A DNA stretch of 5,528 nt, taken from positions 1-5,528 of the forward strand of contig PUNI01000507.1 of the NCBI GenBank assembly GCA_003551745.1, written 5' to 3'. The translations under genes and the position numbers were made by a program. Under the pieces are notes generated by a model. It was given only the letters and a program-made list of their open reading frames with translations. It was not told the DNA's origin and did not search any database. Below, piece by piece: positions 1-4,818 of the stretch (position 1 is its first letter; the number at the start of each line of letters is the position of its first letter). This DNA is from Paracoccaceae bacterium (GTDB lineage Bacteria > Pseudomonadota > Alphaproteobacteria > Rhodobacterales > Rhodobacteraceae).

Positions 1-609
1 CAGCGGCCAGGCGAGGCCCGCGCCCTCGCACCCGCCCGCCAGCCGCAGATAGGCCGGGTTGGCCCAGACCACCTCGCCCTCCGCGGTCTCGCGCCACACC
101 GGCAGCGGTGCCATCTCCAGCGCCCGGCGCAACTGGTCGAGCTCTTCCTCGGCCGCACCGAGGCTGATCCGGTCCACCGGCACGGTGGCGCCCTCGGCGC
201 CGGGGTCGTGCAGCGCCAGCCGTGCCAGCCCGTCCCGCCACTCCCCCGTCAGCACCAGCGGCACCGGCCCGTCGGCCTCGAACCGCAGCTGCCCGCGCGC
301 CGAGAGCGTGTCGATCTCGGCCATCAGGCCGGGAAAGCGTGGCGCGGCCCAGGCCGCGAACTGCGCCCAGGGGCTGGGCGCCGAAGGCAAAGCCGCGAGA
401 AGCGCCCGGGCCGCATCGGAAGCCTCCACCAGCGTCTCGTCCTCGAAGAGGAAGACGGCATCCTCGGACGCTTGCGGCACGGCCCGCTCGGCGCGCATCC
501 GCCGCACCGCCCGCCGTTCGGCCACATACTGAAGCACGAGCAGCGCCGAAAGGGCGGCCGCGAAGGACGCGCCCGCCATGACCAGCGCCAGTACCAGCTG
601 TTCACCCAT
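1..609 (-). CDS. PAS-domain membrane-anchored signalling protein, DivL-like, N-terminal part (runs off left edge)
   Basis: The visible 203 residues start at ATG 609, preceded by a perfect AGGAGG (616-621) six bases upstream. One membrane segment lies at about residues 5-27, followed by an Arg-rich cytoplasmic stretch (29-42). A PAS-like region begins near residue 50 (AVFLFEDETLVEASDAARALL-type pattern). A second PAS-like segment begins near 160, with MAPLPVWRETAEGEVVWANP around 165-184, the usual start of a PAS core. The frame is open to the window edge, so any kinase domain lies outside. From memory, Rhodobacterales commonly carry a PAS protein annotated as sensor kinase or DivL (a pseudo-kinase that steers CckA-CtrA) next to regB. 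The DivL assignment is an inference from context plus the PAS architecture; another PAS histidine kinase is possible. It is transcribed in the same direction as regB, 194 bases downstream of it, with apparent control signals of its own in the gap. Confidence 0.75.
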   Translation of the reverse strand, partial: MGEQLVLALVMAGASFAAALSALLVLQYVAERRAVRRMRAERAVPQASEDAVFLFEDETLVEASDAARALLAALPSAPSPWAQFAAWAAPRFPGLMAEIDTLSARGQLRFEADGPVPLVLTGEWRDGLARLALHDPGAEGATVPVDRISLGAAEEELDQLRRALEMAPLPVWRETAEGEVVWANPAYLRLAGGCEGAGLAWPL

Positions 610-678
610 CCCTACCCTCCTGCGGCCGGACCGTGTGCCCGATCCTGGCCGCCCGAAACACAACCCAAGGTCGAGTTA

Positions 679-694
679 GTTAGCACATGATTAA
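679..694 (-). promoter_or_regulatory. CtrA-like box upstream of the PAS gene
   Basis: The minus strand reads TTAA-N7-CTAAC, which differs at one position from the CtrA consensus TTAA-N7-TTAAC. It is the only such TTAA-containing spaced pair I found in a window where AT-rich tetramers are rare. It overlaps the candidate -10 element, a placement that would favour repression if CtrA bound there. If the gene is DivL-like, a CtrA site would close a feedback loop; that is inference. Confidence 0.35.
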
Positions 695-707
695 ACCCTG
701 AGTTCAA
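679..707 (-). promoter_or_regulatory. Weak candidate sigma70-type promoter of the PAS gene
   Basis: On the minus strand TTGAAC (707-702, four of six matches to TTGACA) is followed after 17 bases by GCTAAC (684-679, three of six matches to TATAAT). Transcription would begin near 672-673, giving a leader of about 63 bases before ATG 609. The stretch is conspicuously AT-rich for this window. The -10 match is poor, so the exact hexamers are uncertain; an activator may be needed. Confidence 0.3.
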
Positions 708-712
708 GCCGC

Positions 713-733
713 CTGCGTCGTTTTTCAGCGCAG
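713..733. promoter_or_regulatory. Inverted repeat CTGCG-N11-CGCAG, possible RegA-type operator
   Basis: The two five-base arms are perfectly inverted. The repeat ends five bases upstream of the candidate -35 of the PAS gene. The minus strand contains the half-site GACGC, fitting the GNCGC half of the RegA/RegR box. The other half is a poor match (about 7 of 11 constrained positions by hand). Arms of the same sequence flank the stronger site upstream of regA at nearly the same distance from its -35. Confidence 0.25.
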
Positions 734-803
734 TCGATGCGTCGCCGCCGAAAATTCAGGCCGTTGCGCCGCGGCACCGGGCCGGCCACCGGATCCCGGG
801 AGG

Positions 804-2219
804 TCAGGCGGTGACGGGGCGGTTGCGACCCAGCGCGGCGCCCGGCCTGGGGCTGATCTGGCCGCGCGGCCAGATCACCTCGACCATCGCCCCGAGCCTT
901 GCCGGCCGCGTCTCCGTTCCGCTGCCGGGCAGGAGCCGCGCGGTGTCGCCGGCATTGCCGAAGCGCACCTCGGCGCCGGAGCGTTCCAGCAGCGTCTTGG
1001 CGATGAAGAGGCCCAGCCCCATGCCCTCATAGCCAGGCCGCTCGCCGCGCTCGCCCGATGCCCGGCGCGGTCGCATGAAGGGTTCGCCGATCCGGCCCAG
1101 AAGCTGCGGCGGAAAGCCCGCGCCATCGTCGAGGATGCGCACGGTCAGCGCCTCGTCGCTCCAGTCGCCCGAGATCCATACTGTCGAGCGGGCGAAATCC
1201 ACCGCATTCTGGATCAGGTTCCGCAGCCCGTGGATCACCTCGGGCCGGCGCAGCATGGCCGGCGAGCGCGCCGCCCCTGCCGCCTGCGGGGGCAGCGCGA
1301 AGATGATCTCCTTGCCGCGTCCTGCGTGGGGCTCGGCCGCCTCGCGCAGCACCGTCGCCAGCGGCGCCTGGCGCAGATGCTCGTCCTGCTTCCCGGCCCG
1401 GCCCATGGAATGCAGGATGTCGCGGCAACGGTCGGCCTGGGCGCGGATCAGGGTCGCATCCTCGAGCAGGTCGGTGCGCTCCGGCACCGCCTCGGCCAGT
1501 TCGTCGGCCAGCTCTGCCGAGGCAAGCTTGATCGTGGCCAGCGGCGTGCCCAGCTCATGCGCCGCGGCCGCCACCACCCCGCCCAGATCGGTCAGCTTCT
1601 GCTCCCGCGCCAGCGCCATCTGGGTGGCCAGCAGCGCATCCGACATCGCGTGCATCTCGTTGGCGATGCGCCGCGAATAGAGCCCGATGAACACGATGCC
1701 GGTAACGATCGCCGCCCAGTAGCCGAACTCGAACAGGGGCGGCAGGCGCAACACCTCGCCCGTCTCGAAGCGCAGCGGCACATGGAAGAACCAGAGCAGC
1801 GTCACCAACCCGATCGCCATTGCGCCGAGAAACAGGGTCGTGCGCAGATGCAGGACGCTGGCCGAGATCGTCACCGGCGCCAGGATCAGCAACGCGAAGG
1901 GGTTGGTCAGCCCGCCCGTCAGATAGAGCAGAAGCGCCAGCTGCGAGATGTCGAACAGGAGCGTCAGCATCGCCTCGGCTTCCGACAGCCGCTTGTTGCC
2001 GGGCGCCAGCCACATCGCGAGGAAGTTGGCGATCACCGCCGCGCCGACGACCAGATAGCACAGCCCCAGATCCAGCCGCAGGCCGAAATACCGGTCGGCC
2101 AGCGTGATCGCTACCAGCTGCCCGAGGATCGCCACCCAGCGCAGCAGCACCAGCGTGCGCAGGCGCACCCACTCGCTGCGGGTCGCCGGACGCATCAGGC
2201 CGAGACTGGGTGAAAGCAT
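804..2219 (-). CDS. regB: RegB/PrrB/ActS redox-responsive sensor histidine kinase
   Basis: This is the membrane histidine kinase that senses redox state through the quinone pool and a reactive cysteine and phosphorylates RegA. Called from ATG 2219 it has 471 residues, close to the family length. It has about six membrane segments in residues 20-185. The quinone-binding heptad GGLTNPF is at 102-108, and the H-box AAHELGTPL holds the phospho-accepting His221. The redox-active cysteine lies in DRCRDIL at Cys265. The N-box NLIQNA is at 334-339, followed by DDGAGF and GMGLGLFIAK near 399-408; all are intact. The frame remains open upstream to ATG 2318 (504 residues), but the extra 33 residues do not resemble relatives as I recall them, and a good promoter lies inside them. 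The residues MLSPSLGLMRPATRSEWVRLR fit the family N-terminus. The ribosome binding site at 2219 is weak. It is divergent from senC-regA, as in Rhodobacter. Confidence 0.95.
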   Translation of the reverse strand: MLSPSLGLMRPATRSEWVRLRTLVLLRWVAILGQLVAITLADRYFGLRLDLGLCYLVVGAAVIANFLAMWLAPGNKRLSEAEAMLTLLFDISQLALLLYLTGGLTNPFALLILAPVTISASVLHLRTTLFLGAMAIGLVTLLWFFHVPLRFETGEVLRLPPLFEFGYWAAIVTGIVFIGLYSRRIANEMHAMSDALLATQMALAREQKLTDLGGVVAAAAHELGTPLATIKLASAELADELAEAVPERTDLLEDATLIRAQADRCRDILHSMGRAGKQDEHLRQAPLATVLREAAEPHAGRGKEIIFALPPQAAGAARSPAMLRRPEVIHGLRNLIQNAVDFARSTVWISGDWSDEALTVRILDDGAGFPPQLLGRIGEPFMRPRRASGERGERPGYEGMGLGLFIAKTLLERSGAEVRFGNAGDTARLLPGSGTETRPARLGAMVEVIWPRGQISPRPGAALGRNRPVTA

Positions 2220-2225
2220 GCGGGT

Positions 2226-2242
2226 CCAAGTGTCACACTGGG
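2226..2242. promoter_or_regulatory. 17-base dyad in the regB leader
   Basis: The plus strand reads CCAAGTG-TCA-CACTGGG, seven-base arms with one mismatch. It lies between the predicted regB transcription start (about 2246) and ATG 2219, ending seven bases before the start codon. In the transcript the arms could pair and cover the only Shine-Dalgarno-like bases (UUGGA). It could equally be a protein operator or chance. I recognise no regulator for it. Confidence 0.25.
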
Positions 2243-2252
2243 GCAGTTCGCC

Positions 2253-2282
2253 ATTGTAAGGCCGCAGCCACTGGGCGATCAA
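2253..2282 (-). promoter_or_regulatory. Promoter of regB
   Basis: TTGATC (2282-2277; four of six) and TACAAT (2258-2253; five of six) are separated by 18 bases on the minus strand. The predicted start of transcription is about 2246, giving a leader of roughly 27 bases to ATG 2219. The position inside the longer open frame is the main reason to choose 2219 as the regB start. No comparably clear promoter for senC was found on the other strand of this divergent region. Confidence 0.5.
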
Positions 2283-2316
2283 CGGCTTTGCCGCCTGCAG
2301 CACTTGCGAGACATTC

Positions 2317-2934
2317 ATGGCCTGGAAATACGCCCTGTCCGCCGCCGTGCTCGTGGCCGGCCTGCTCGGCGGGCTGGCCTATTCGATCCTGTCCGACCGC
2401 GGCGACGCGCGCTTCGCGCAGTGCCGCGAAACGACGGTGGCCGGCGCCCTCGGCGGGCCCTTCGAGCTGGTCGACCACCAGGGCCGCGCCATCACCGACG
2501 ACGCGCTTTTCGTTCGGCCCAGCATCGTCTACTTCGGCTATACCTTCTGCCCCGACGTCTGCCCCTGGGATGCGGCGCGCAACGCCGATGCCGTCGATCT
2601 GCTGACCGAGATGGGCTATGAAGCGCAGCCCGTCTTCATCTCCGTGGATCCCGAGCGCGACACGCCCGAGGTGCTGGCCAATTTCGTGGGCAACCTGCAT
2701 CCGCAGATGATCGGGCTGACCGGTTCGCCCGAGCAGGTGCGCGCGGCCAGCCAGGCCTACCGCACGTATTTCCGCCAGCATGACGCGGCCGAGGACGATG
2801 ACTTCTACCTCGTCGATCACTCGACCTTCAGCTATCTCGTGCTGCCGCATCACGGCGTGGTCGAGGTGTTCCGCCGCAGCCTGACGGCCGAAGAGATCGC
2901 CACCGCGACCGCCTGCTTCATCGAGGCCAGCTGA
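2317..2934 (+). CDS. senC: SenC/PrrC, Sco1-family copper-binding thioredoxin-fold protein
   Basis: This 205-residue Sco-family protein has one N-terminal membrane anchor (about residues 5-24) and a soluble periplasmic domain. The copper ligands of the family are all present: Cys78 and Cys82 in FCPDVCP, and His168 in DHST. ISVDPERDTPEVL (108-120) is the typical Sco segment after the second strand. In Rhodobacter, SenC/PrrC is needed for copper delivery to cbb3-type cytochrome oxidase and influences RegBA signalling. Additional cysteines at 36 and 200 are not part of the metal site. The start ATG 2317 overlaps, on the other strand, the most upstream possible regB ATG (2318). With regB at 2219 the two genes are 97 bases apart. 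The ribosome binding site is weak (GCGAGA). It is followed by regA after 137 bases in the same direction. Confidence 0.95.
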   Translation: MAWKYALSAAVLVAGLLGGLAYSILSDRGDARFAQCRETTVAGALGGPFELVDHQGRAITDDALFVRPSIVYFGYTFCPDVCPWDAARNADAVDLLTEMGYEAQPVFISVDPERDTPEVLANFVGNLHPQMIGLTGSPEQVRAASQAYRTYFRQHDAAEDDDFYLVDHSTFSYLVLPHHGVVEVFRRSLTAEEIATATACFIEAS

Positions 2935-2983
2935 GTCGGCAGGCCGGCCTTGCGGCTGCTGATGCGGGTTTCGGCACACCGGA

Positions 2984-3002
2984 CTGCGAGGATTCGTCGC
3001 AG
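2984..3002. promoter_or_regulatory. RegA/RegR-box-like inverted repeat upstream of regA
   Basis: CTGCGA-N7-TCGCAG is a perfect six-base inverted repeat. Read from 2986 to 3000 it fits the RegR/RegA box GNGRCRTTNNGNCGC (as I recall it for the Bradyrhizobium regulator) at 9 of 11 constrained positions. It ends six bases before the -35 hexamer of regA, a position suited to activation. RegA autoregulation is therefore plausible, but this is inference from sequence only. Confidence 0.45.
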
Positions 3003-3008
3003 CACAAA

Positions 3009-3037
3009 TTGACCTCTGCCTGTCCGCGCCCTAGCAT
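3009..3037 (+). promoter_or_regulatory. Promoter of regA
   Basis: TTGACC (3009-3014; five of six) and TAGCAT (3032-3037; four of six) are separated by the optimal 17 bases. Transcription would start near 3043-3045, leaving a leader of about 27 bases before ATG 3072. This means regA can be expressed independently of senC, although read-through from senC is also likely since no convincing terminator lies between them. Confidence 0.55.
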
Positions 3038-3071
3038 TGCCCGCATGGAAGGCGAAAGGATAACAGGCTCC

Positions 3072-3626
3072 ATGCAGGAGGTGGCACAGCCCGACCTCGG
3101 CCCCGACCGGTCGCTCCTGGTGGTGGACGATGACGAGGCGTTTCTCAGGCGCCTTGCCCGGGCGCTGGAGAAGCGGGGTTTCGAGCCGGTCACCGCCGAT
3201 TCCGTGGCTGGCGGCAAGGCCGCGGCCATCGCCCACCCGCCCGCCTATGCCGTCATCGATCTGAGGTTGGAGGATGGCAACGGTCTCGACGTGGTCGAGA
3301 CGCTGCGCAGCCGCCGCCCCGATTGTCGCGTCGTCGTGCTCACGGGCTATGGTGCCATCGCTACTGCCGTCGCGGCCGTGAAGCTCGGCGCGATCGACTA
3401 CCTCGCCAAGCCGGCCGACGCCACCGATGTGGTCAACGCCCTGCTTGCCAACGGCGAGAGCCTGCCGCCGCCGCCGGACAACCCGATGTCGGCCGACCGG
3501 GTGCGCTGGGAGCATATCCAGCGCGTCTACGAGCAGTGCGACCGCAATGTCAGCGAAACTGCCCGCCGCTTGAGCATGCACCGCCGCACCCTGCAGCGCA
3601 TCCTCGCCAAACGCTCGCCGCGCTGA
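3072..3626 (+). CDS. regA: RegA/PrrA/ActR global redox response regulator
   Basis: This cytoplasmic DNA-binding response regulator is the phosphorylation target of RegB. From ATG 3072 it has 184 residues, the length I recall for Rhodobacter RegA. The receiver domain occupies about 12-125, with acidic pocket DDD (19-21), phospho-accepting Asp63 in YAVIDLRLEDGNGLD, Thr91 in LTGYGA and Lys113 in LAKPAD. A Pro-rich linker (LPPPPDNP) leads to a Fis-type helix-turn-helix at 148-184 (NVSETARRL-MHRRTLQRILAKRSPR), nearly invariant in the family. The frame is open upstream (TTG 3009, ATG 3045), but these starts fall on the -35 hexamer and at the predicted transcription start, so 3072 is preferred. The ribosome binding site is modest (AAGGA 11 bases upstream, AGG nearer). 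A RegA-box-like repeat precedes its promoter. The next gene is not hvrA, unlike the Rhodobacter arrangement. Confidence 0.96.
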   Translation: MQEVAQPDLGPDRSLLVVDDDEAFLRRLARALEKRGFEPVTADSVAGGKAAAIAHPPAYAVIDLRLEDGNGLDVVETLRSRRPDCRVVVLTGYGAIATAVAAVKLGAIDYLAKPADATDVVNALLANGESLPPPPDNPMSADRVRWEHIQRVYEQCDRNVSETARRLSMHRRTLQRILAKRSPR

Positions 3627-3646
3627 GGGCCGGGACGGGGCAAGGG

Positions 3647-3675
3647 GTGACAGGCGGGCTGCCGGTCCCCATACT
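3647..3675 (+). promoter_or_regulatory. Promoter of the triple-repeat gene
   Basis: GTGACA (3647-3652; five of six) and CATACT (3670-3675; four of six) stand 17 bases apart in the 88-base gap after regA. Transcription would start near 3682, about 33 bases before GTG 3715. This gives the downstream gene its own expression; read-through from regA is also possible, as no clear terminator lies in the gap. Confidence 0.45.
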
Positions 3676-3714
3676 CTGTGGGACGCATCGTTCCGCCAGA
3701 GGAGGGGAGAGAAA

Positions 3715-4272
3715 GTGGCCCGACACATCGCCGACCGCGCCAATCCCGACACCAGCAGCCGCCCGGCACGCTTCGCCGAGATCGAGCGGGCCGCCGCGAC
3801 CCACCCCGCCGTCCGCCACCTGCGCATGCGGCCATCCGATCTGCCCGCTGCCCTGCGCCTGCAGGCCTTCGTCGACCAGGCCCGGGCCGTTACTGAAGCC
3901 ACGGGCAAGCATGCCGCGGATGGTACGCGCGATCCCGCACCGGCCCGGCCCGCGCAATATGTGGAAATCGCGCGCCGCGAGGGACTGCATCCGGCGATGG
4001 AGGCGCTGCACAGCCGGGCGCGCGACAGCGCCTCGGTGGCGCGGATGCGTGCCTTCCTGCGCGCGGCCAGCGCCGAGACGTCTTCCGGGAGCCGCCATGT
4101 CGCCGACGGCCCGCGCGCCGACGCGCCGGCACGCCCGGCGCGCTATCTGGAACTCGCCCACCGGGAACGTCTGCACCCCTCGGTACGGGCGCTGCGCACC
4201 CGGCGCGGGGATTCGACGGCGCTGATCCGTCTTCGCGAATTCCTGCGCATCGCCCGCGGCGACACCGCCTGA
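3715..4272 (+). CDS. Unrecognised Arg-rich protein of three 62-residue tandem repeats
   Basis: The 185-residue frame starts at GTG 3715 with GGAGG (3701-3705) nine bases upstream in a purine-rich run, so translation is well supported. I do not recognise the family. The protein is basic and Arg/Ala-rich, lacks a signal peptide or membrane segment and has no cysteine, so it is probably cytoplasmic. It is built almost entirely of three repeats with exact 62-residue spacing. Each has an H-x-A-D head, an R-P-A-x-[FY]-x-E-[IL] segment, an H-P motif with Leu five residues after the Pro, then R-x-x-D and an R-x-x-x-F-x-x-x-A tail, probably helical. The conserved His-Pro, Asp and Arg positions could be structural or ligand-binding. 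Its own promoter lies behind regA, and it converges on the DsrE-like gene across a hairpin. Co-location with regBA hints at, but does not show, a redox-linked role. Confidence 0.8.
   Translation: MARHIADRANPDTSSRPARFAEIERAAATHPAVRHLRMRPSDLPAALRLQAFVDQARAVTEATGKHAADGTRDPAPARPAQYVEIARREGLHPAMEALHSRARDSASVARMRAFLRAASAETSSGSRHVADGPRADAPARPARYLELAHRERLHPSVRALRTRRGDSTALIRLREFLRIARGDTA
3721..4269 (+). repeat. Three in-frame tandem repeats, 186-base (62-codon) period
   Basis: Unit 1 covers residues 3-64 (3721-3906), unit 2 65-126 (3907-4092), unit 3 127-185 (4093-4269, a few residues short). Fifteen columns are identical in all three at exact multiples of 62: His4/66/128, Ala6, Asp7, Arg16-Pro17-Ala18, Glu22, His30-Pro31, Leu36, Arg39, Asp42, Arg48, Phe52 and Ala56 and their equivalents. 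Units 2 and 3 agree at about half of their positions and are closer to each other than to unit 1, suggesting two successive duplications. The DNA has diverged, so the duplication is old and maintained at protein level without length change. Confidence 0.9.
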
Positions 4273-4283
4273 ACAGTCGAGTG

Positions 4284-4308
4284 GCGGGGGCGGTCAGGCC
4301 GCCCCCGC
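4284..4308. terminator. GC-rich hairpin between convergent genes, likely bidirectional terminator
   Basis: GCGGGGGCGG (4284-4293) pairs perfectly with CCGCCCCCGC (4299-4308) around a five-base loop TCAGG. It sits 11 bases after the stop of the triple-repeat gene and 17 bases past the stop of the DsrE-like gene on the other strand. There is no U-tract on either strand (AAAA follows on the plus strand), so intrinsic termination would be imperfect. The stability and position between convergent genes still favour a terminator role. Confidence 0.7.
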
Positions 4309-4325
4309 AAAAGGGTTCGGTCGCC

Positions 4326-4763
4326 TCAGAACGACCAGACGCGCGCGTCCTGCGCGAGCATGGCACCGGCCATCGCCGGCGGCTCTGCGACACTCACGCC
4401 CTCGATCAGAACGCTCGCGTCGGCACCGCGTCCCGGCAGGTAGATCGCGCAGACCTCCACCGTTGCGCCCTGTTCGATCAGTCCCGCCAGCATGCCCTGC
4501 GGGCTCATGTCCAGCGGCGGCTGCGGGGCGGTCACGCTCTCGGGGGCGTCGCGCAGGGCGATGTCTCCGGCCGGGCCGCAGAGCAGCATGTGCAGGCTGG
4601 CGCCCTGTCCTACCGCCTGGGTGCTCAGAACCATCGCCGCAAGCTGGGTCTGCGGATGCTCGGAGGTGACCACCGTCACCAGCCGGCTCTCGTCGGCCAG
4701 CGCCGGCGCGGCCAGAATGGCGGCCAGCGCCGCGGCGGACAGGATGCTGCGGGCATGTCTCAT
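4326..4763 (-). CDS. Exported DsrE-family-like protein
   Basis: The 145-residue protein starts at ATG 4763 with AGGAGG six bases upstream. Residues 1-23 form a typical signal peptide (basic MRHAR, hydrophobic core, AxA site PALA before Asp24), so the mature form of about 122 residues should be periplasmic. The body resembles small DsrE/DsrF-fold proteins: an opening strand LVTVVTSEHPQTQLAAMVL, then the strand ASLHMLLCGPAGD with Cys62, MSPQGMLAGLIEQGATVEVCAIYLP with Cys105, and ending MLAQDARVWSF. Cys105 sits where DsrE-like proteins often carry a conserved cysteine, making sulfur or persulfide handling possible. It lies 55 bases behind the membrane protein gene in the same direction, so the two probably form an operon. 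Family assignment is by pattern recognition; the biochemical role is unknown. Confidence 0.8.
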   Translation of the reverse strand: MRHARSILSAAALAAILAAPALADESRLVTVVTSEHPQTQLAAMVLSTQAVGQGASLHMLLCGPAGDIALRDAPESVTAPQPPLDMSPQGMLAGLIEQGATVEVCAIYLPGRGADASVLIEGVSVAEPPAMAGAMLAQDARVWSF

Positions 4764-4818
4764 CAGGAACCTCCTTCGGTTGCGGTCGCGCGCACCCTCT
4801 CAGTGACGGAAACACATC

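Noticed and set aside
59..690. Several plus-strand open frames over the PAS gene
   Set aside because: Ser/Arg/Ala-rich products without structure; the minus-strand frame has a perfect Shine-Dalgarno, a membrane anchor and PAS patterns.
745..803. GC-rich dyads downstream of regB (GCCGCGGC, GGCCGGCC) followed by TTTT on the minus strand as a terminator
   Set aside because: The stems are short, with poorly placed loops, and the TTTT is separated from the best stem, so I could not settle on one supportable hairpin.
1230..2213. Long open frame on the plus strand opposite regB
   Set aside because: It is antisense to an unmistakable RegB; its product is rich in Arg, Gln and His with no domain pattern, as expected of a shadow frame in high-GC DNA.
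2941..2950. Palindrome AGGCCGGCCT after senC as a terminator
   Set aside because: It has no room for a loop and no U-tract; at ten bases in GC-rich DNA it is likely chance.
3665..3684. GTCCC...GGGAC hairpin after regA as a terminator
   Set aside because: Only five pairs with a ten-base loop and no U-tract; it overlaps the -10 of the repeat gene promoter and looks incidental.
2850..3908. 352-codon open frame on the minus strand across senC, regA and the repeat gene
   Set aside because: It runs antisense through the conserved regA gene and into two neighbours, with low-complexity composition and no recognisable domains.
3323..4225. 300-codon plus-strand frame spanning the end of regA and the repeat gene
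   Set aside because: It is a shifted reading of both; the alternative frame shows the RegA DNA-binding domain and the exact 62-residue repeats, each with proper start signals.
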